Shown here: positions 45,973-54,802 of the stretch, in pieces
Numbering within the stretch: the first letter of the stretch is position 1
Layout of the letters: each line of letters opens with the position of its first letter
Source: Dermatophilaceae bacterium Soc4.6
GTDB taxonomy: Bacteria > Actinomycetota > Actinomycetes > Actinomycetales > Dermatophilaceae
Direction: 5' to 3'
NCBI GenBank assembly: GCA_039889245.1
Contig: JAZGVH010000002.1
Location: 2,976,001 to 3,040,000, forward strand
Length of the DNA: 64,000 nucleotides
Program-made: the position numbers and the translations under genes
Notes under the pieces: model-generated
The model's database searches: none
Told to the model about the DNA's origin: nothing
The model's input: only the letters and a program-made list of their open reading frames with translations

Positions 45973-47793
45973 ATGGGTCGACGGACGCGATCGCCATCCA
46001 CGACCCCCGCAGCGGAGTCGGCCCCGGCCGAGGTGCCCGCCTGGCGAGTGCTCGCGTCGTATGCGCGGCCCCACTGGCGGATGCTGCTGGCCGGGGGAGC
46101 GCTCAGCCTCGCCACGGCCGCCAGCGGGCTCGCGCTGCCCCTGGTGGTCCGCGAGCTCATTGCCGCGTTGGGGACGAACCGTGGGGTCACCGGGCTGGTG
46201 GCGGTGATGACCCTGCTGGTCGTGGCCAACGCGGTGATCGGAGCCCTGGGCGGCTACGTGCTGCGGCGCACTGCCGAGTCGGTCGTGCTCACCGCGCGGC
46301 GGGGGCTGCTCACCCGGCTGCTGCGGCTGCGGCTGTCGGCGGTGGAGCGGCACGAGCCGGGCGACCTGATGTCACGGGTGACCGCCGACACGACCCTGCT
46401 GCGCGAGGTGATCCTCGGGTCGCTCGTCGGCGGCGTCACCGGCCTGCTGACCTTCGTGGCGACGCTGGTGCTGATGGCCGTGCTCGACCTCGTCATGCTC
46501 GCCGTGACGGTGGCCTCCGTCGCGCTCGCCGTGCTCGTCGTCGCCCTCGTCGTGCCGCGGATCAACCGGGCCTCCACGCTCGCGCAGGAGTCGGTGGGCG
46601 CCATCGGGGCCTCGCTCGAGCGGGTCTTCGGGGCCTTCCGCACGGTCAAGGCCTCCGGCGCCGAGGAGCGCGAGGCCGCCCGTCTCGACGCGGCCGCCGA
46701 GCAGGCGTTCGGGGCCAGCGTGCGGGCGGCGACGTGGGGCGCCGTGGCCGGCAGCGCCGCCGGGCTGGCCGTGCAGGTCGCCTTCATCGCCGTGCTCAGC
46801 GTGGGTGGCGCCCGGGTGTCGTCGGGCAGCATCGGCATCGGCACCCTCGTCGCCTTCCTGCTCTACGTCTTCTTCCTCATCGCACCGGTCGGGCAGCTCG
46901 CCGGCGCCGTGACGCAGTACGGCGTGGGGTCCGCAGCCGTGGCCCGCATCCGCGAGGTCGACGCCCTCCCGGTGGAGCCGGCCGAGCCCTCCCGTACGGA
47001 GACCCGCCGCCCCGCCGACTCGGGCGCCGCGTCCGTCACCTTCGAGGACGTCCACTTCCGTTACGCCGCAGACCTACCCGCGGTGCTCGAGCAGGTCGGC
47101 TTCGCCATCCCACCCCGCGGCCTGACCGCCTTCGTCGGGCCCTCGGGGGCCGGGAAGAGCACCATCCTGTCGCTGGTCGAGCGCTTCTACGAGTGCGACC
47201 GGGGGCGGGTCGTGGTGGACGGCACCGACGTCCGTGACTGGCCGGTGGCGCTGCTGCGCGCCTCGATCGGCTACGTCGAGCAGGACGCCCCCGTCCTGTC
47301 GGGCACCCTGCGCGACAACCTGGTGTTCGCGGCACCGGAGTCCACCGACGACGACGTGCAGCAGGTGCTCCACACGATCCGGCTGGCCGCGATGGTGGCC
47401 GCCCTGCCCGAGGGGCTCGACACGACCGTCGGCCACCGCGGGATGAAGCTCTCCGGGGGCGAGCGCCAGCGGGTCGCCATCGGGCGGGCCCTGCTGCGCC
47501 GACCACGACTGCTGCTGCTCGACGAGGCGACCTCGCAGCTCGACGCGGTCAACGAGGCGGCCTTGCGCGAGATCGTCTCCGACGTCGCCCGCACCACCAC
47601 GGTGCTCGTCGTCGCGCACCGGCTCTCGACGGTGACCGCAGCCGACCGGATCGTGGTGATGGAGGGCGGCCGGGTGCGGGCGGTCGGCACCCACGCCGAG
47701 CTGGTCGACGACGACCTTCTCTACCGTGAGCTGGCGGCGACGCAGTTCCTGACGACCCCCCTCCGGGGTGTGGCCGCACCACCCGTGGGGTAG
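45973..47793 (+). CDS. ABC exporter, fused permease and ATPase
   Basis: 606 residues. Six transmembrane helices occupy ~25-320 and an ATP-binding domain ~350-590: Walker [10 protein letters not shown], signature [12 protein letters not shown], Walker [13 protein letters not shown] and switch His in VVAHRLST. Single-chain half transporter of the MsbA/multidrug type, expected to work as a homodimer; cargo unknown. A -10-like TAGGCT (45961-45966) lies 6 nt before the ATG, so the mRNA may be leaderless. The molybdopterin oxidoreductase gene follows 10 bp downstream. Confidence 0.88.
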   Translation: MGRRTRSPSTTPAAESAPAEVPAWRVLASYARPHWRMLLAGGALSLATAASGLALPLVVRELIAALGTNRGVTGLVAVMTLLVVANAVIGALGGYVLRRTAESVVLTARRGLLTRLLRLRLSAVERHEPGDLMSRVTADTTLLREVILGSLVGGVTGLLTFVATLVLMAVLDLVMLAVTVASVALAVLVVALVVPRINRASTLAQESVGAIGASLERVFGAFRTVKASGAEEREAARLDAAAEQAFGASVRAATWGAVAGSAAGLAVQVAFIAVLSVGGARVSSGSIGIGTLVAFLLYVFFLIAPVGQLAGAVTQYGVGSAAVARIREVDALPVEPAEPSRTETRRPADSGAASVTFEDVHFRYAADLPAVLEQVGFAIPPRGLTAFVGPSGAGKSTILSLVERFYECDRGRVVVDGTDVRDWPVALLRASIGYVEQDAPVLSGTLRDNLVFAAPESTDDDVQQVLHTIRLAAMVAALPEGLDTTVGHRGMKLSGGERQRVAIGRALLRRPRLLLLDEATSQLDAVNEAALREIVSDVARTTTVLVVAHRLSTVTAADRIVVMEGGRVRAVGTHAELVDDDLLYRELAATQFLTTPLRGVAAPPVG

Positions 47794-47803
47794 ACAAGGG
47801 GTC

Positions 47804-50125
47804 ATGGCGCTCAATCTGCGATGGAACGGTCCGGTCGACGAGATCGACGAAGACGACCTCAAGGTCACCCACCCCAAGACCTGGGCGGTCGGGCTGCCGG
47901 CGATCGCCGTCGCGATGAAACGGGCGACCCAGTCGATGGGTCCTGTCCGCACCGCCAAGACCCTGCTCAAGCTCAACCACGTCGACGGCTTCGACTGCCA
48001 GGGCTGCGCCTGGCCCGACCCCAGCCCGGATCACCGCCACACGGCCGAGTTCTGCGAGAACGGCGCCAAGGCGGTCGCCGAGGAGGCGACCACCAAGAAG
48101 GTGACGCCCGAGTTCTTCGCCCAGCACTCGCTCGCCGAGCTCGAGGGCCACACCGACTACTGGCTCGGCCAGCAGGGGCGCATCACGCACCCGATGGTCA
48201 AGCGGGCCGGGGCCACGCACTACTCCGAGGCGACCTGGGACGAGGCGTACGGCGTGATCGCCGACCACCTCAGGGGTCTGGCCAGCCCCGACGAGGCGAT
48301 CTTCTACACCTCGGGCAAGACCTCCAACGAGGCCGCCTTCACCTACCAGCTCCTGGCGCGGTCGTTCGGCACGAACAACATGCCCGACTGCTCCAACATG
48401 TGCCACGAGTCGACGTCGGTCGCCCTCTCGGAGACCATCGGCATCGGCAAGGGCAGCGTCTCCCTCGACGACGTCCACGACGCCGAGCTGATCGTCATCG
48501 CAGGACAGAACCCGGGCACGAACCACCCCCGCATGCTCCAGGCGCTCGAGATCGCCAAGAACCACGGCGCGAAGATCATCGCGATCAACCCGCTGCGCGA
48601 GGCAGGGCTGGTGAAGTTCGACAACCCGCAGACGCCACGCGGCATCGTCGGCGTCGGCACCGAGATCGCCGACCTCTTCCTGCCGGTGCGGATCAACGGT
48701 GACCTCGCCCTCTTCCAGGCGTTCGGCGCCCTGCTGGTCGAGATGGAGGACAAGGCCGCCGCAGCGGGTCGCCCCGGCACCGTGCTGGACCGCGACTTCA
48801 TCGAGCAGCACACCACGGGGTACGACGCCTGGGCCCAGCACCTGCGTGAGCTCGACTGGGACGCCGTGGACCGCGCGACGGGCCTGCGCCGTGACGAGAT
48901 CGCCGAGGCGGCGCGCATGCTCGCGGCGTCGACCAAGACGGTCTTCTGCTGGGCGATGGGCATCACCCAGCACCGCAACTCGGTGGCGACCATCAAGGAG
49001 ATCGCGAACCTGGCGTTCGCCCAGGGCAACATCGGCAAGCCCGGCGCCGGGCTCTGCCCCGTGCGCGGTCACTCCAACGTGCAGGGCGACCGCACGATGG
49101 GCATCTGGGAGAAGGTCCCCGACGGCTTCCTCGACGCGCTGCGCGACGAGTTCCACTTCGAGCCCCGGCGCGAGCACGGGCTCGACACCGTCGACTCCAT
49201 CCGGGCCCTGCGCGATGGCAAGGCGTCGTTCTTCATGGGCATGGGCGGTAACTTCGTCTCGGCAGTGCCCGACACCGTGGTCGCCGAGGCCGCCATGCGC
49301 AAGGCCACGCTGACCGTGCAGGTCTCGACCAAGCTCAACCGCTCGCACGTGGTCTGCGGCGAGACCGCGGTCATCCTGCCCGCGCTCGGCCGCAGCGAGA
49401 AGGACCTCACCGGTGGCCGCGTGCAGCGGGTGACGGTCGAGGACTCGATGTCGGCGGTGCACGCCTCGCACGGCCCCCTCGAGCCGGCCAGCCCGATGCT
49501 GCGCTCCGAGGTCGACATCATCTGCGGGCTCGGTGAGGCGGTGGCGTCGACCGTCGGCGACATCCCGTGGGCCGACTTCCGGGCCGACTACTCCCGCATC
49601 CGGGAGTCCATCGCGCGCGTGGTGCCCGGCTGTGCGGCCTACGCCGAGAAGGTCGAGCGGCCCGGCGGCTTCGTGCTGCCGCACCCTCCCCGCGACTCCC
49701 GCACCTTCACCAACCCCGAGGGGGCGGCCGTCTTCACGGTCAGCCCGACCGACGTGCTGCACGTGCCGCAGGGCCGCCTGCTGCTGCAGACGATGCGCAG
49801 CCACGACCAGTTCAACACCACGATCTACGGCCTCGACGACCGTTACCGCGGGGTGAAGAACGGCCGGCGCGTGGTCTTCGTCCACCCCGACGACATCACC
49901 GCGCTGGGCTTGGCCGACGGCGCTCTGGTCGACCTCGTCAGCGAGTGGACCGACGGCTCGGAGCGCCTGGCCCCCCGCTTCCGCATCGTCTCCTACGACA
50001 CCCCCCGTGGCTGCGCGGCGGCCTACTACCCCGAGACCAACGTGCTCATCCCGCTCGACCACACCGCCGTCGGCAGCAACTGCCCGTCGTCGAAGTCGGT
50101 CGTCGTGCGGCTCGAGGCTCTCTAG
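47804..50125 (+). CDS. FdhF/YdeP-family molybdopterin oxidoreductase
   Basis: 773 residues of the YdeP-like formate-dehydrogenase-alpha family. The N-terminal FDCQGCAWPDP with a later EFCENG replaces the classical four-Cys iron-sulfur motif. Molybdopterin-binding stretches include SGKTSNEAAFTYQLLA, GQNPGTNHPRMLQAL and GNIGKPGAGLCPVRGHSN, and the C-terminal domain ends with FNTTIYGLDDRYRG. There is no signal peptide, so it is cytoplasmic. E. coli YdeP is linked to acid resistance; the reaction is not known. ATG at 47804 has AAGGGG about 3 nt upstream, close to the exporter stop. Confidence 0.87.
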   Translation: MALNLRWNGPVDEIDEDDLKVTHPKTWAVGLPAIAVAMKRATQSMGPVRTAKTLLKLNHVDGFDCQGCAWPDPSPDHRHTAEFCENGAKAVAEEATTKKVTPEFFAQHSLAELEGHTDYWLGQQGRITHPMVKRAGATHYSEATWDEAYGVIADHLRGLASPDEAIFYTSGKTSNEAAFTYQLLARSFGTNNMPDCSNMCHESTSVALSETIGIGKGSVSLDDVHDAELIVIAGQNPGTNHPRMLQALEIAKNHGAKIIAINPLREAGLVKFDNPQTPRGIVGVGTEIADLFLPVRINGDLALFQAFGALLVEMEDKAAAAGRPGTVLDRDFIEQHTTGYDAWAQHLRELDWDAVDRATGLRRDEIAEAARMLAASTKTVFCWAMGITQHRNSVATIKEIANLAFAQGNIGKPGAGLCPVRGHSNVQGDRTMGIWEKVPDGFLDALRDEFHFEPRREHGLDTVDSIRALRDGKASFFMGMGGNFVSAVPDTVVAEAAMRKATLTVQVSTKLNRSHVVCGETAVILPALGRSEKDLTGGRVQRVTVEDSMSAVHASHGPLEPASPMLRSEVDIICGLGEAVASTVGDIPWADFRADYSRIRESIARVVPGCAAYAEKVERPGGFVLPHPPRDSRTFTNPEGAAVFTVSPTDVLHVPQGRLLLQTMRSHDQFNTTIYGLDDRYRGVKNGRRVVFVHPDDITALGLADGALVDLVSEWTDGSERLAPRFRIVSYDTPRGCAAAYYPETNVLIPLDHTAVGSNCPSSKSVVVRLEAL

Positions 50126-50188
50126 CTCTCGAGGTCTCCGGGACTGGTGGGGGTCGAGTCGGTCGAGCGAGAAGACCGCCCCCTCGTA

Positions 50189-50227
50189 GACTGTGCCGTG
50201 CCCCACCACTGGGGGCACGGCACAGTC
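50189..50227. terminator. perfect bidirectional hairpin terminator
   Basis: 16-bp perfect arms 50189-50204 and 50212-50227 around a 7-nt loop, between the convergent molybdopterin oxidoreductase and WhiB genes. Confidence 0.85.
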
Positions 50228-50272
50228 TGCGTCGGGTGAGGTGCGTGCGCCTGACTCCGCAGGCCGGAAGCG

Positions 50273-50683
50273 TCAGCCGGTGGCGCGCAGCGACAGATGG
50301 GTGCGCTCGGCGGCGGTCGTGCCACCCCAGATGCCGTAGGTCTCGGGGATGGCCAGGGCGTGGGTGAGGCACAGCGCCATGACGGGACAGCGAGCGCACA
50401 TCTCCTTGGCCTCACGGGTGCGGCTGGAACGACGCTGCTGTCCCTGCTCGCGGTCCTCGGTGAAGAAGCTCTCGGAGCTCAGGCCTCGGCAGAGGCCCTG
50501 CTGCTGCCAGTCGTAGGAGCGCAGGGCGGGGGCGGGGAAGGCGGAGAGGGTGCGCAAGGGGAGCTCCTCCAGGTGAGGTGGTCGCGGTGGGAGGTCGGAA
50601 AGGGCGAGGAGGGACGAGGCGGGAGTAAATCGTGATACGTCGCTTTTGTCGTAGGGGGAGAACCTATGCAGAAAGTTGTTCAC
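50273..50683 (-). CDS. WhiB-family iron-sulfur regulator
   Basis: 136 residues with the four cluster cysteines, one in GLCRG and then CARCPVMALC, and the WhiB turn motif GIWGGTT followed by basic residues. It probably binds sigma factor and senses redox state or NO, as known for the family. The N-terminal ~55 residues are longer than usual. GTG at 50683 is used, but an internal GTG about 16 codons later is possible since no clear ribosome-binding site separates them. Divergent from the MerR/B12 regulator. Confidence 0.88.
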   Translation of the reverse strand: MNNFLHRFSPYDKSDVSRFTPASSLLALSDLPPRPPHLEELPLRTLSAFPAPALRSYDWQQQGLCRGLSSESFFTEDREQGQQRRSSRTREAKEMCARCPVMALCLTHALAIPETYGIWGGTTAAERTHLSLRATG

Positions 50684-50782
50684 CGCACAAGACCTATGGG
50701 GTCCTGAGTCCTAGAGTTGATGTGCAGACGTTTAAGAGGCCGAAGACAGCGGGTCGGCGTCAGCAGAGGATGTGTCGCACCC

Positions 50783-51850
50783 ATGGCTGAATCCCTGAGT
50801 CATCAGGGCGCGGTCGATCCTGATGACCGTCGTCGTCCCGCTGCCGCAACCCCCGTCGCACATCCCACTCCCGACACCGACCGAGGTTCGATGCCGAGCC
50901 AACTCAGCTGGCCAGTGGGCGTCGTCGCCGACCGCGTCGGACTTGCCCCCTCCACCCTGCGATCGTGGGAGCGCCGCTACGGGATCGGCCCCAGCGAGCG
51001 CACGACCGGCAACCACCGGCGCTACTCCCACGTCGACGTCCTCCGCGTGCTCGCCATGGCGCGGCTCACGGCCTCCGGTGTCCCGGCACAAGCTGCCGCG
51101 TCGGCCGCACTGGCCCTCGGGAACGACGACCTGCTGAGGGAGGCTCCGGAGCGGTCCGGGCTCGAGGGTCCGGCGCACGAGGAGAGCAGCCTCGCCGACG
51201 ACGGCGCCCCGTCCTCCTACCGCAAGGTCGAGGCCGACCCGCTCCCGGCGACGTCGCGCGCCATCGTCTCGGCGGCGTCCGTCCACGACGCGGCGACCCT
51301 CAGCCATCTCCTGCGTCAGGTGATGCGTGAGCCCGACCTCATCGGTGCGTGGGAGAACACGCTCGCACCGGCCCTGCGCATGATCGGCTCCCTCTGGGAA
51401 CAGGGTCAGATGGGCATCGACGCCGAGCACCTGGCCAGCGAGCTCCTCGGCTCCGAGCTGCGCGCGATCACTCGCGCAGCCGGGTTGCGGCTCGCGTCGG
51501 TGCCGGTGCTGCTCGCCACCGCCGACGACGAGCAGCACCACCTGCCCGTCCTCGCCCTGGAGGCCGAGCTGGCCCGGCACGGGGTCGCCTGCAGCTTCCT
51601 CGGCCCCAGGATGCCGAGCGAGGCGATCTCGCGCGCCGTCGAGCGCACCGGCAGTGACCGGATCTTCCTGTGGGCCTCCATGCCGCGGGGCCGGGACACC
51701 GCTGTCGTCACCGTGCCGCCGGGCGCCCACCCGGTGCGAGTCGTGCTCGGCGGGCCCGGCTGGCCGCACGAGCTGCCGCAGGGCATCGGCCCGGTGGAGG
51801 TCGTGCGCGTCCCGTCGTTCCGAGGGGCCTTCGACTCTCTGATGAGCTGA
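50783..51850 (+). CDS. MerR-type regulator with CarH-like B12-binding domain
   Basis: 355 residues. The MerR winged helix at ~45-110 (VGVVADRVGLAPSTLRSWER, RRYSHVDVLRVL) is followed by a four-helix bundle. The bundle carries W-x9-EH (WEQGQMGIDAEH, ~213-224), the photoreceptor signature that covers adenosylcobalamin in CarH/LitR. The C-terminal Rossmann-like domain has DDEQHHLP in the place of the E-x-H-x-x-G lower-ligand motif. It should repress in the dark and release on light. A -10-like TAGAGT (50712-50717) precedes it. The start is uncertain: ATG 50783 or ATG 50891. Confidence 0.82.
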   Translation: MAESLSHQGAVDPDDRRRPAAATPVAHPTPDTDRGSMPSQLSWPVGVVADRVGLAPSTLRSWERRYGIGPSERTTGNHRRYSHVDVLRVLAMARLTASGVPAQAAASAALALGNDDLLREAPERSGLEGPAHEESSLADDGAPSSYRKVEADPLPATSRAIVSAASVHDAATLSHLLRQVMREPDLIGAWENTLAPALRMIGSLWEQGQMGIDAEHLASELLGSELRAITRAAGLRLASVPVLLATADDEQHHLPVLALEAELARHGVACSFLGPRMPSEAISRAVERTGSDRIFLWASMPRGRDTAVVTVPPGAHPVRVVLGGPGWPHELPQGIGPVEVVRVPSFRGAFDSLMS

Positions 51851-52142
51851 GGTCACGGGCACGAGGCACGTCCTGACCCACCGCGCACTCCTCGCAACTC
51901 CGCGCTAATTTTGTCATGGTGGCACGGATATAACGGCAATTGTCCTGTGGTACCTACGGAATTCACTCTCGTCAACGGTGTCGCAGCCCCGGACAGCGGG
52001 GTGTAATGGGGGACGTGAACCCCTCGGTCCAGGGGAGACCGTCCCGTAGGGAGGACGGCGGATCGGCGCGGTCTGGTCCACCGAGTGCGTGGCCTCATCT
52101 GCGTCGGCCCCGGTGTCGAGCAGAGCCCGAAGGAGCGCGCCC
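51851..52142. other. intergenic region before membrane protein gene
   Basis: 292 bp. It includes an AT-rich patch with a -10-like TATAAC (51929-51934) and, further right, several short GC hairpin-forming segments between about 52010 and 52060 that could make a structured leader. I recognise no riboswitch class. Confidence 0.4.
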
Positions 52143-53657
52143 ATGACTGCTCCACCCACCACCCGGCCCCCCGTCGTGGCCACGGAGCCGCGAGTGGCGG
52201 CCCCCCTGTCGATGGTGTCGCGGATCGGACCCGGGCCCGGTCTGGTCGTCGTGGCCCTGGGGCTGCTGGTCGTCGGGCTGAGCGCGCGACCGACATCAGC
52301 CTCCGGGGCCTCGTCAGCCGCAGGGCCCTCGTCAGCCGCAGGGCCCTGGCTCCCTCTTCCCGGCGCGCTCCCCACCGTGACGACCGGCGGTGCGGCCGGC
52401 CTGGGGATCCTCCTGGCCGTGCTGCTCGCGGCCACTCTCCTACCCCGGCTGCGGGACGCCACCCGCGTCTTGCTCTCCACCTCGGCACTCGCCGCGGCCG
52501 GCCTCGGCCTCGTGGTCCTCGGCGAGGACGGTGAGGGACGCTGGCCGTCCCCCTCGCGGGTGAGCGAGCTGCTCGGCCTGTCACCGGTCACGACGGCCAC
52601 CGTGGTGACCCTGCTCGCGCCGGTCGTCGTGCACCTCGCCGTCCTTGTCGTGGCCTCTGTGTCCTCTGTCGACGAGGCCCCGCCACGCGCCCGGTTCGTC
52701 GTCGGCTCGGCAGCGGGTGTCCTCGCGCTCGTCGCCTTCGGGGCCGAGCCCGTCGGCCTCACGTCGGCCGCCGCGGGCGCCGCGGTCGTGCTGGTCGGGA
52801 CCCTCCTGGCGGCGCATCTCCGGGCTCGGCGCGCGGATCGACAGCACGGGCCCGACCGGACGGTCCCCGCGGCCCGGGCGGCCGCTCCCGGTGTCGCCAC
52901 AGCTCGTCGTACCGACCTGCTTCCAGCCGCCGTGCTCGCGGTCGGCGCGGTCGTCGCGGGCCCGAGCGGTGCCGCGACCGTCGTGGGCGCCGCCCTGGCG
53001 GTCATCGCCGTCACCGCCGTGAGCGAGCGACTCGCCCGCTGGCGGGCACGGGGCCAGCTCGAGGTCCTCGCCCGCTGCCTCAGCGGGACGGCCTTGGTCT
53101 GTGGGGCGCTGGGGCTCGCGCTGCAGGGGACCGGCCCGCGCACCTGGGCCGGCGGGGTGGCCGCCCTCACCCTGGCCGGGCTGGCCCTGGCGGCGCGCCT
53201 GCCGCGTCCACCGTCACCGCAGTACGTCCGCCGCACGCACGTGCTGGTCCTCCGGGGTCTGCCATGGGCCCTGCTGGCTGTCGCGCTCGTCGTCGTCACC
53301 CTCCTCCAGCCCAGGTCGGGTGGCTCCCTCGCTGAGCTGACGACCGAGGTCGTGCCGGCATCGTCGTCGAGCCCCGCACCCAGCCCCTCAGCGAACCCGT
53401 CGGCGGGGCCCTCGATCCGGCTGGGAGCGATGAAGGGGACCACCGTGCAGGTCGTCGTGCGCGCGCCCCGGGCGAGCGGGCCTCTCGAGATCCGCACCCG
53501 CATCGGTGGCGACGACGTCAGCTACCCGCTCGTGTGGGTGACCGCCGACACCGACCTGTCGGTCGACGTCGCCCTGCCCGAGCGGGGTCGCTTCCTGGTC
53601 ACCCTCAACGACCTCACGAGCCCGATCCCCCTGCAGACGCTGGTCGTCGAGCGCTGA
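52143..53657 (+). CDS. membrane protein paralogous to the one at 31977-32741
   Basis: 504 residues with about ten transmembrane helices, a Ser/Pro-rich linker (~400-425) and a C-terminal extracytoplasmic beta domain of about 80 residues. That last domain aligns with the end of the membrane protein in the polysaccharide operon (GTTVQVVV, DDVSYPLVWV, IPLQTLVVER versus GTTVPVVI, NEVSYPLVVL, QPLRTLILDR). ATG 52143 has AAGGAG 7 nt upstream. Function unknown; a role in cell-envelope polymer handling is suggested by the paralogue's context. Confidence 0.72.
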   Translation: MTAPPTTRPPVVATEPRVAAPLSMVSRIGPGPGLVVVALGLLVVGLSARPTSASGASSAAGPSSAAGPWLPLPGALPTVTTGGAAGLGILLAVLLAATLLPRLRDATRVLLSTSALAAAGLGLVVLGEDGEGRWPSPSRVSELLGLSPVTTATVVTLLAPVVVHLAVLVVASVSSVDEAPPRARFVVGSAAGVLALVAFGAEPVGLTSAAAGAAVVLVGTLLAAHLRARRADRQHGPDRTVPAARAAAPGVATARRTDLLPAAVLAVGAVVAGPSGAATVVGAALAVIAVTAVSERLARWRARGQLEVLARCLSGTALVCGALGLALQGTGPRTWAGGVAALTLAGLALAARLPRPPSPQYVRRTHVLVLRGLPWALLAVALVVVTLLQPRSGGSLAELTTEVVPASSSSPAPSPSANPSAGPSIRLGAMKGTTVQVVVRAPRASGPLEIRTRIGGDDVSYPLVWVTADTDLSVDVALPERGRFLVTLNDLTSPIPLQTLVVER

Positions 53658-53689
53658 GCGGAGGCCCAGACGGTCAGCTGCCCAGCCCG

Positions 53690-53995
53690 TCAGCTGCCCA
53701 GCCGGACGAGCAGGTCCTGAGCCCGCCGACCCGCCGTGCACAGGCGCGCGAGGGTGACGACGTCGTCGGGCGGGGTGCCATCGGCGGCGAGCACCAGCTG
53801 CTGGGACACCCGGTAGACCGACGCGGCGAGCCGACGCGGGTTGCGGTCGGCGTCGATGGCGTGCAGGTCCTCGCAGACGCTGACCCAGGCCTCGAGCGCG
53901 GCGACCGCGAGCAGCGACTCGCCGTCGAGGACGACCTCGAGACGGTCCCGGGTGAGCTTGTAGAGCTGGTCGAGTGGGGGAGCGGCGCTGACCAT
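53690..53995 (-). CDS. small helical protein, unknown function
   Basis: 101 residues, predicted mostly helical (LDQLYKLTRDRLEVVLDG, NPRRLAASVYRVSQQLVLAA). It has no signal peptide and no recognisable domain. ATG 53995 has GAGG upstream at a good distance. Convergent with the membrane protein gene. Isolated, so there are no hints from neighbours. Confidence 0.6.
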   Translation of the reverse strand: MVSAAPPLDQLYKLTRDRLEVVLDGESLLAVAALEAWVSVCEDLHAIDADRNPRRLAASVYRVSQQLVLAADGTPPDDVVTLARLCTAGRRAQDLLVRLGS

Positions 53996-54402
53996 CGGAG
54001 TCCTCGGAGGGGTTGCGGCCGGAAACCCGGCGTTCAGGCGACAGACGCCGACCGTACACACTGCAGGTGAACGACGACGGGGCTGCGGTGCCGAACGAGA
54101 GAGGGGTGACCTACGGAATCCGAAGGCTGACCACCGCGGAGTCGAGGAAGCGCACCGACACCGGCCATGGTCCGGTCCCTCGCGGGCGGCCCTCGCGGCC
54201 GTCGCGGCCTGGCCGTGACTGCCGCCTCGGCGGGGTCGGCACCGGGCGATCAGGGCCGGATCGGGGCCTCGTGAGCGTGAGGTCGCGCCCGATGACCGCT
54301 CCAGGAGCGGGGCATCGGCCGAACGGATGATTCTGTCGGGACAACTTTAAGGAAAGAGTAAAGACGCGGCTCGAGGCTTCCCCGAGGCCATACGGTTTTC
54401 GT
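53996..54402. other. intergenic region, AT-rich near its right end
   Basis: 407 bp. GC-rich and featureless until about 54325, then unusually AT-rich for this genome (CAACTTTAAGGAAAGAGTAAAGA, in part), followed by a short dyad around CGAGGCTTCCCCGAGG. It probably contains the promoter of the small gene at 54403. Confidence 0.4.
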
Positions 54403-54552
54403 ATGAGCAACGACTTCGGACTCGGGGAGCTTCTCGACTCGGCCCTCGGCGACGAGATCGAGCTCGTCGGCGCCCTCGTCGAGGCGGTGGCCGGTCTCAC
54501 CGGTCGCCTCGGCGGCTCCGAGATCGACTCGGTGCTCGGCCTTCGGCCCTGA
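54403..54552 (+). CDS. 49-residue acidic small protein
   Basis: The frame ATG 54403 to TGA 54550-54552 encodes an acidic amphipathic peptide (MSNDFGLGELLDSALGDEIE, then LVGALVEAVAGLTGRLGGSE). An AT-rich probable promoter precedes it and a clean hairpin terminator follows 20 nt after its stop, so it looks like a small monocistronic gene. No family recognised. No good ribosome-binding site is visible, which lowers confidence. Confidence 0.45.
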   Translation: MSNDFGLGELLDSALGDEIELVGALVEAVAGLTGRLGGSEIDSVLGLRP

Positions 54553-54572
54553 CCCGCTCCATCACCGACAGT

Positions 54573-54596
54573 GGCTGGTGTCCCCCCACACCAGCC
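54573..54596 (+). terminator. hairpin terminator of small gene
   Basis: GGCTGGTGT (54573-54581) and ACACCAGCC (54588-54596) with a 6-C loop. Confidence 0.65.
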
Positions 54597-54741
54597 GCTC
54601 GCCCCGCAGGACCCCGGCGCCCCCCATCGCCGGGCTCGCATCACCAGCACGACCCGGTGCTCCCCCGCACCGGCCGCACGAACGGTGGTCCCCCTCACCG
54701 CTCTCGCGGACGGCAGATCCCGCATCGACAGGTGCGGCCCG

Positions 54742-54775
54742 GTTCCCCGGCGCTCCCCCCATGGCGCCGGGGAAC
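54742..54775 (+). terminator. hairpin upstream of kinase gene
   Basis: Perfect 12-bp arms, 54742-54753 and 54764-54775, with a 10-nt loop, ending 27 nt before the kinase ATG. It could be a terminator for upstream transcription or an attenuator in the kinase leader. Confidence 0.5.
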
Positions 54776-54802
54776 TGCCGTCTCGGCGATGATGTGCCGG
54801 TC

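Noticed and set aside
50720-50782. Upstream ATG start for the MerR/B12 regulator
   Set aside because: It lies only 2 nt after the -10-like TAGAGT, so it would probably be upstream of the transcription start; kept as a minor alternative.
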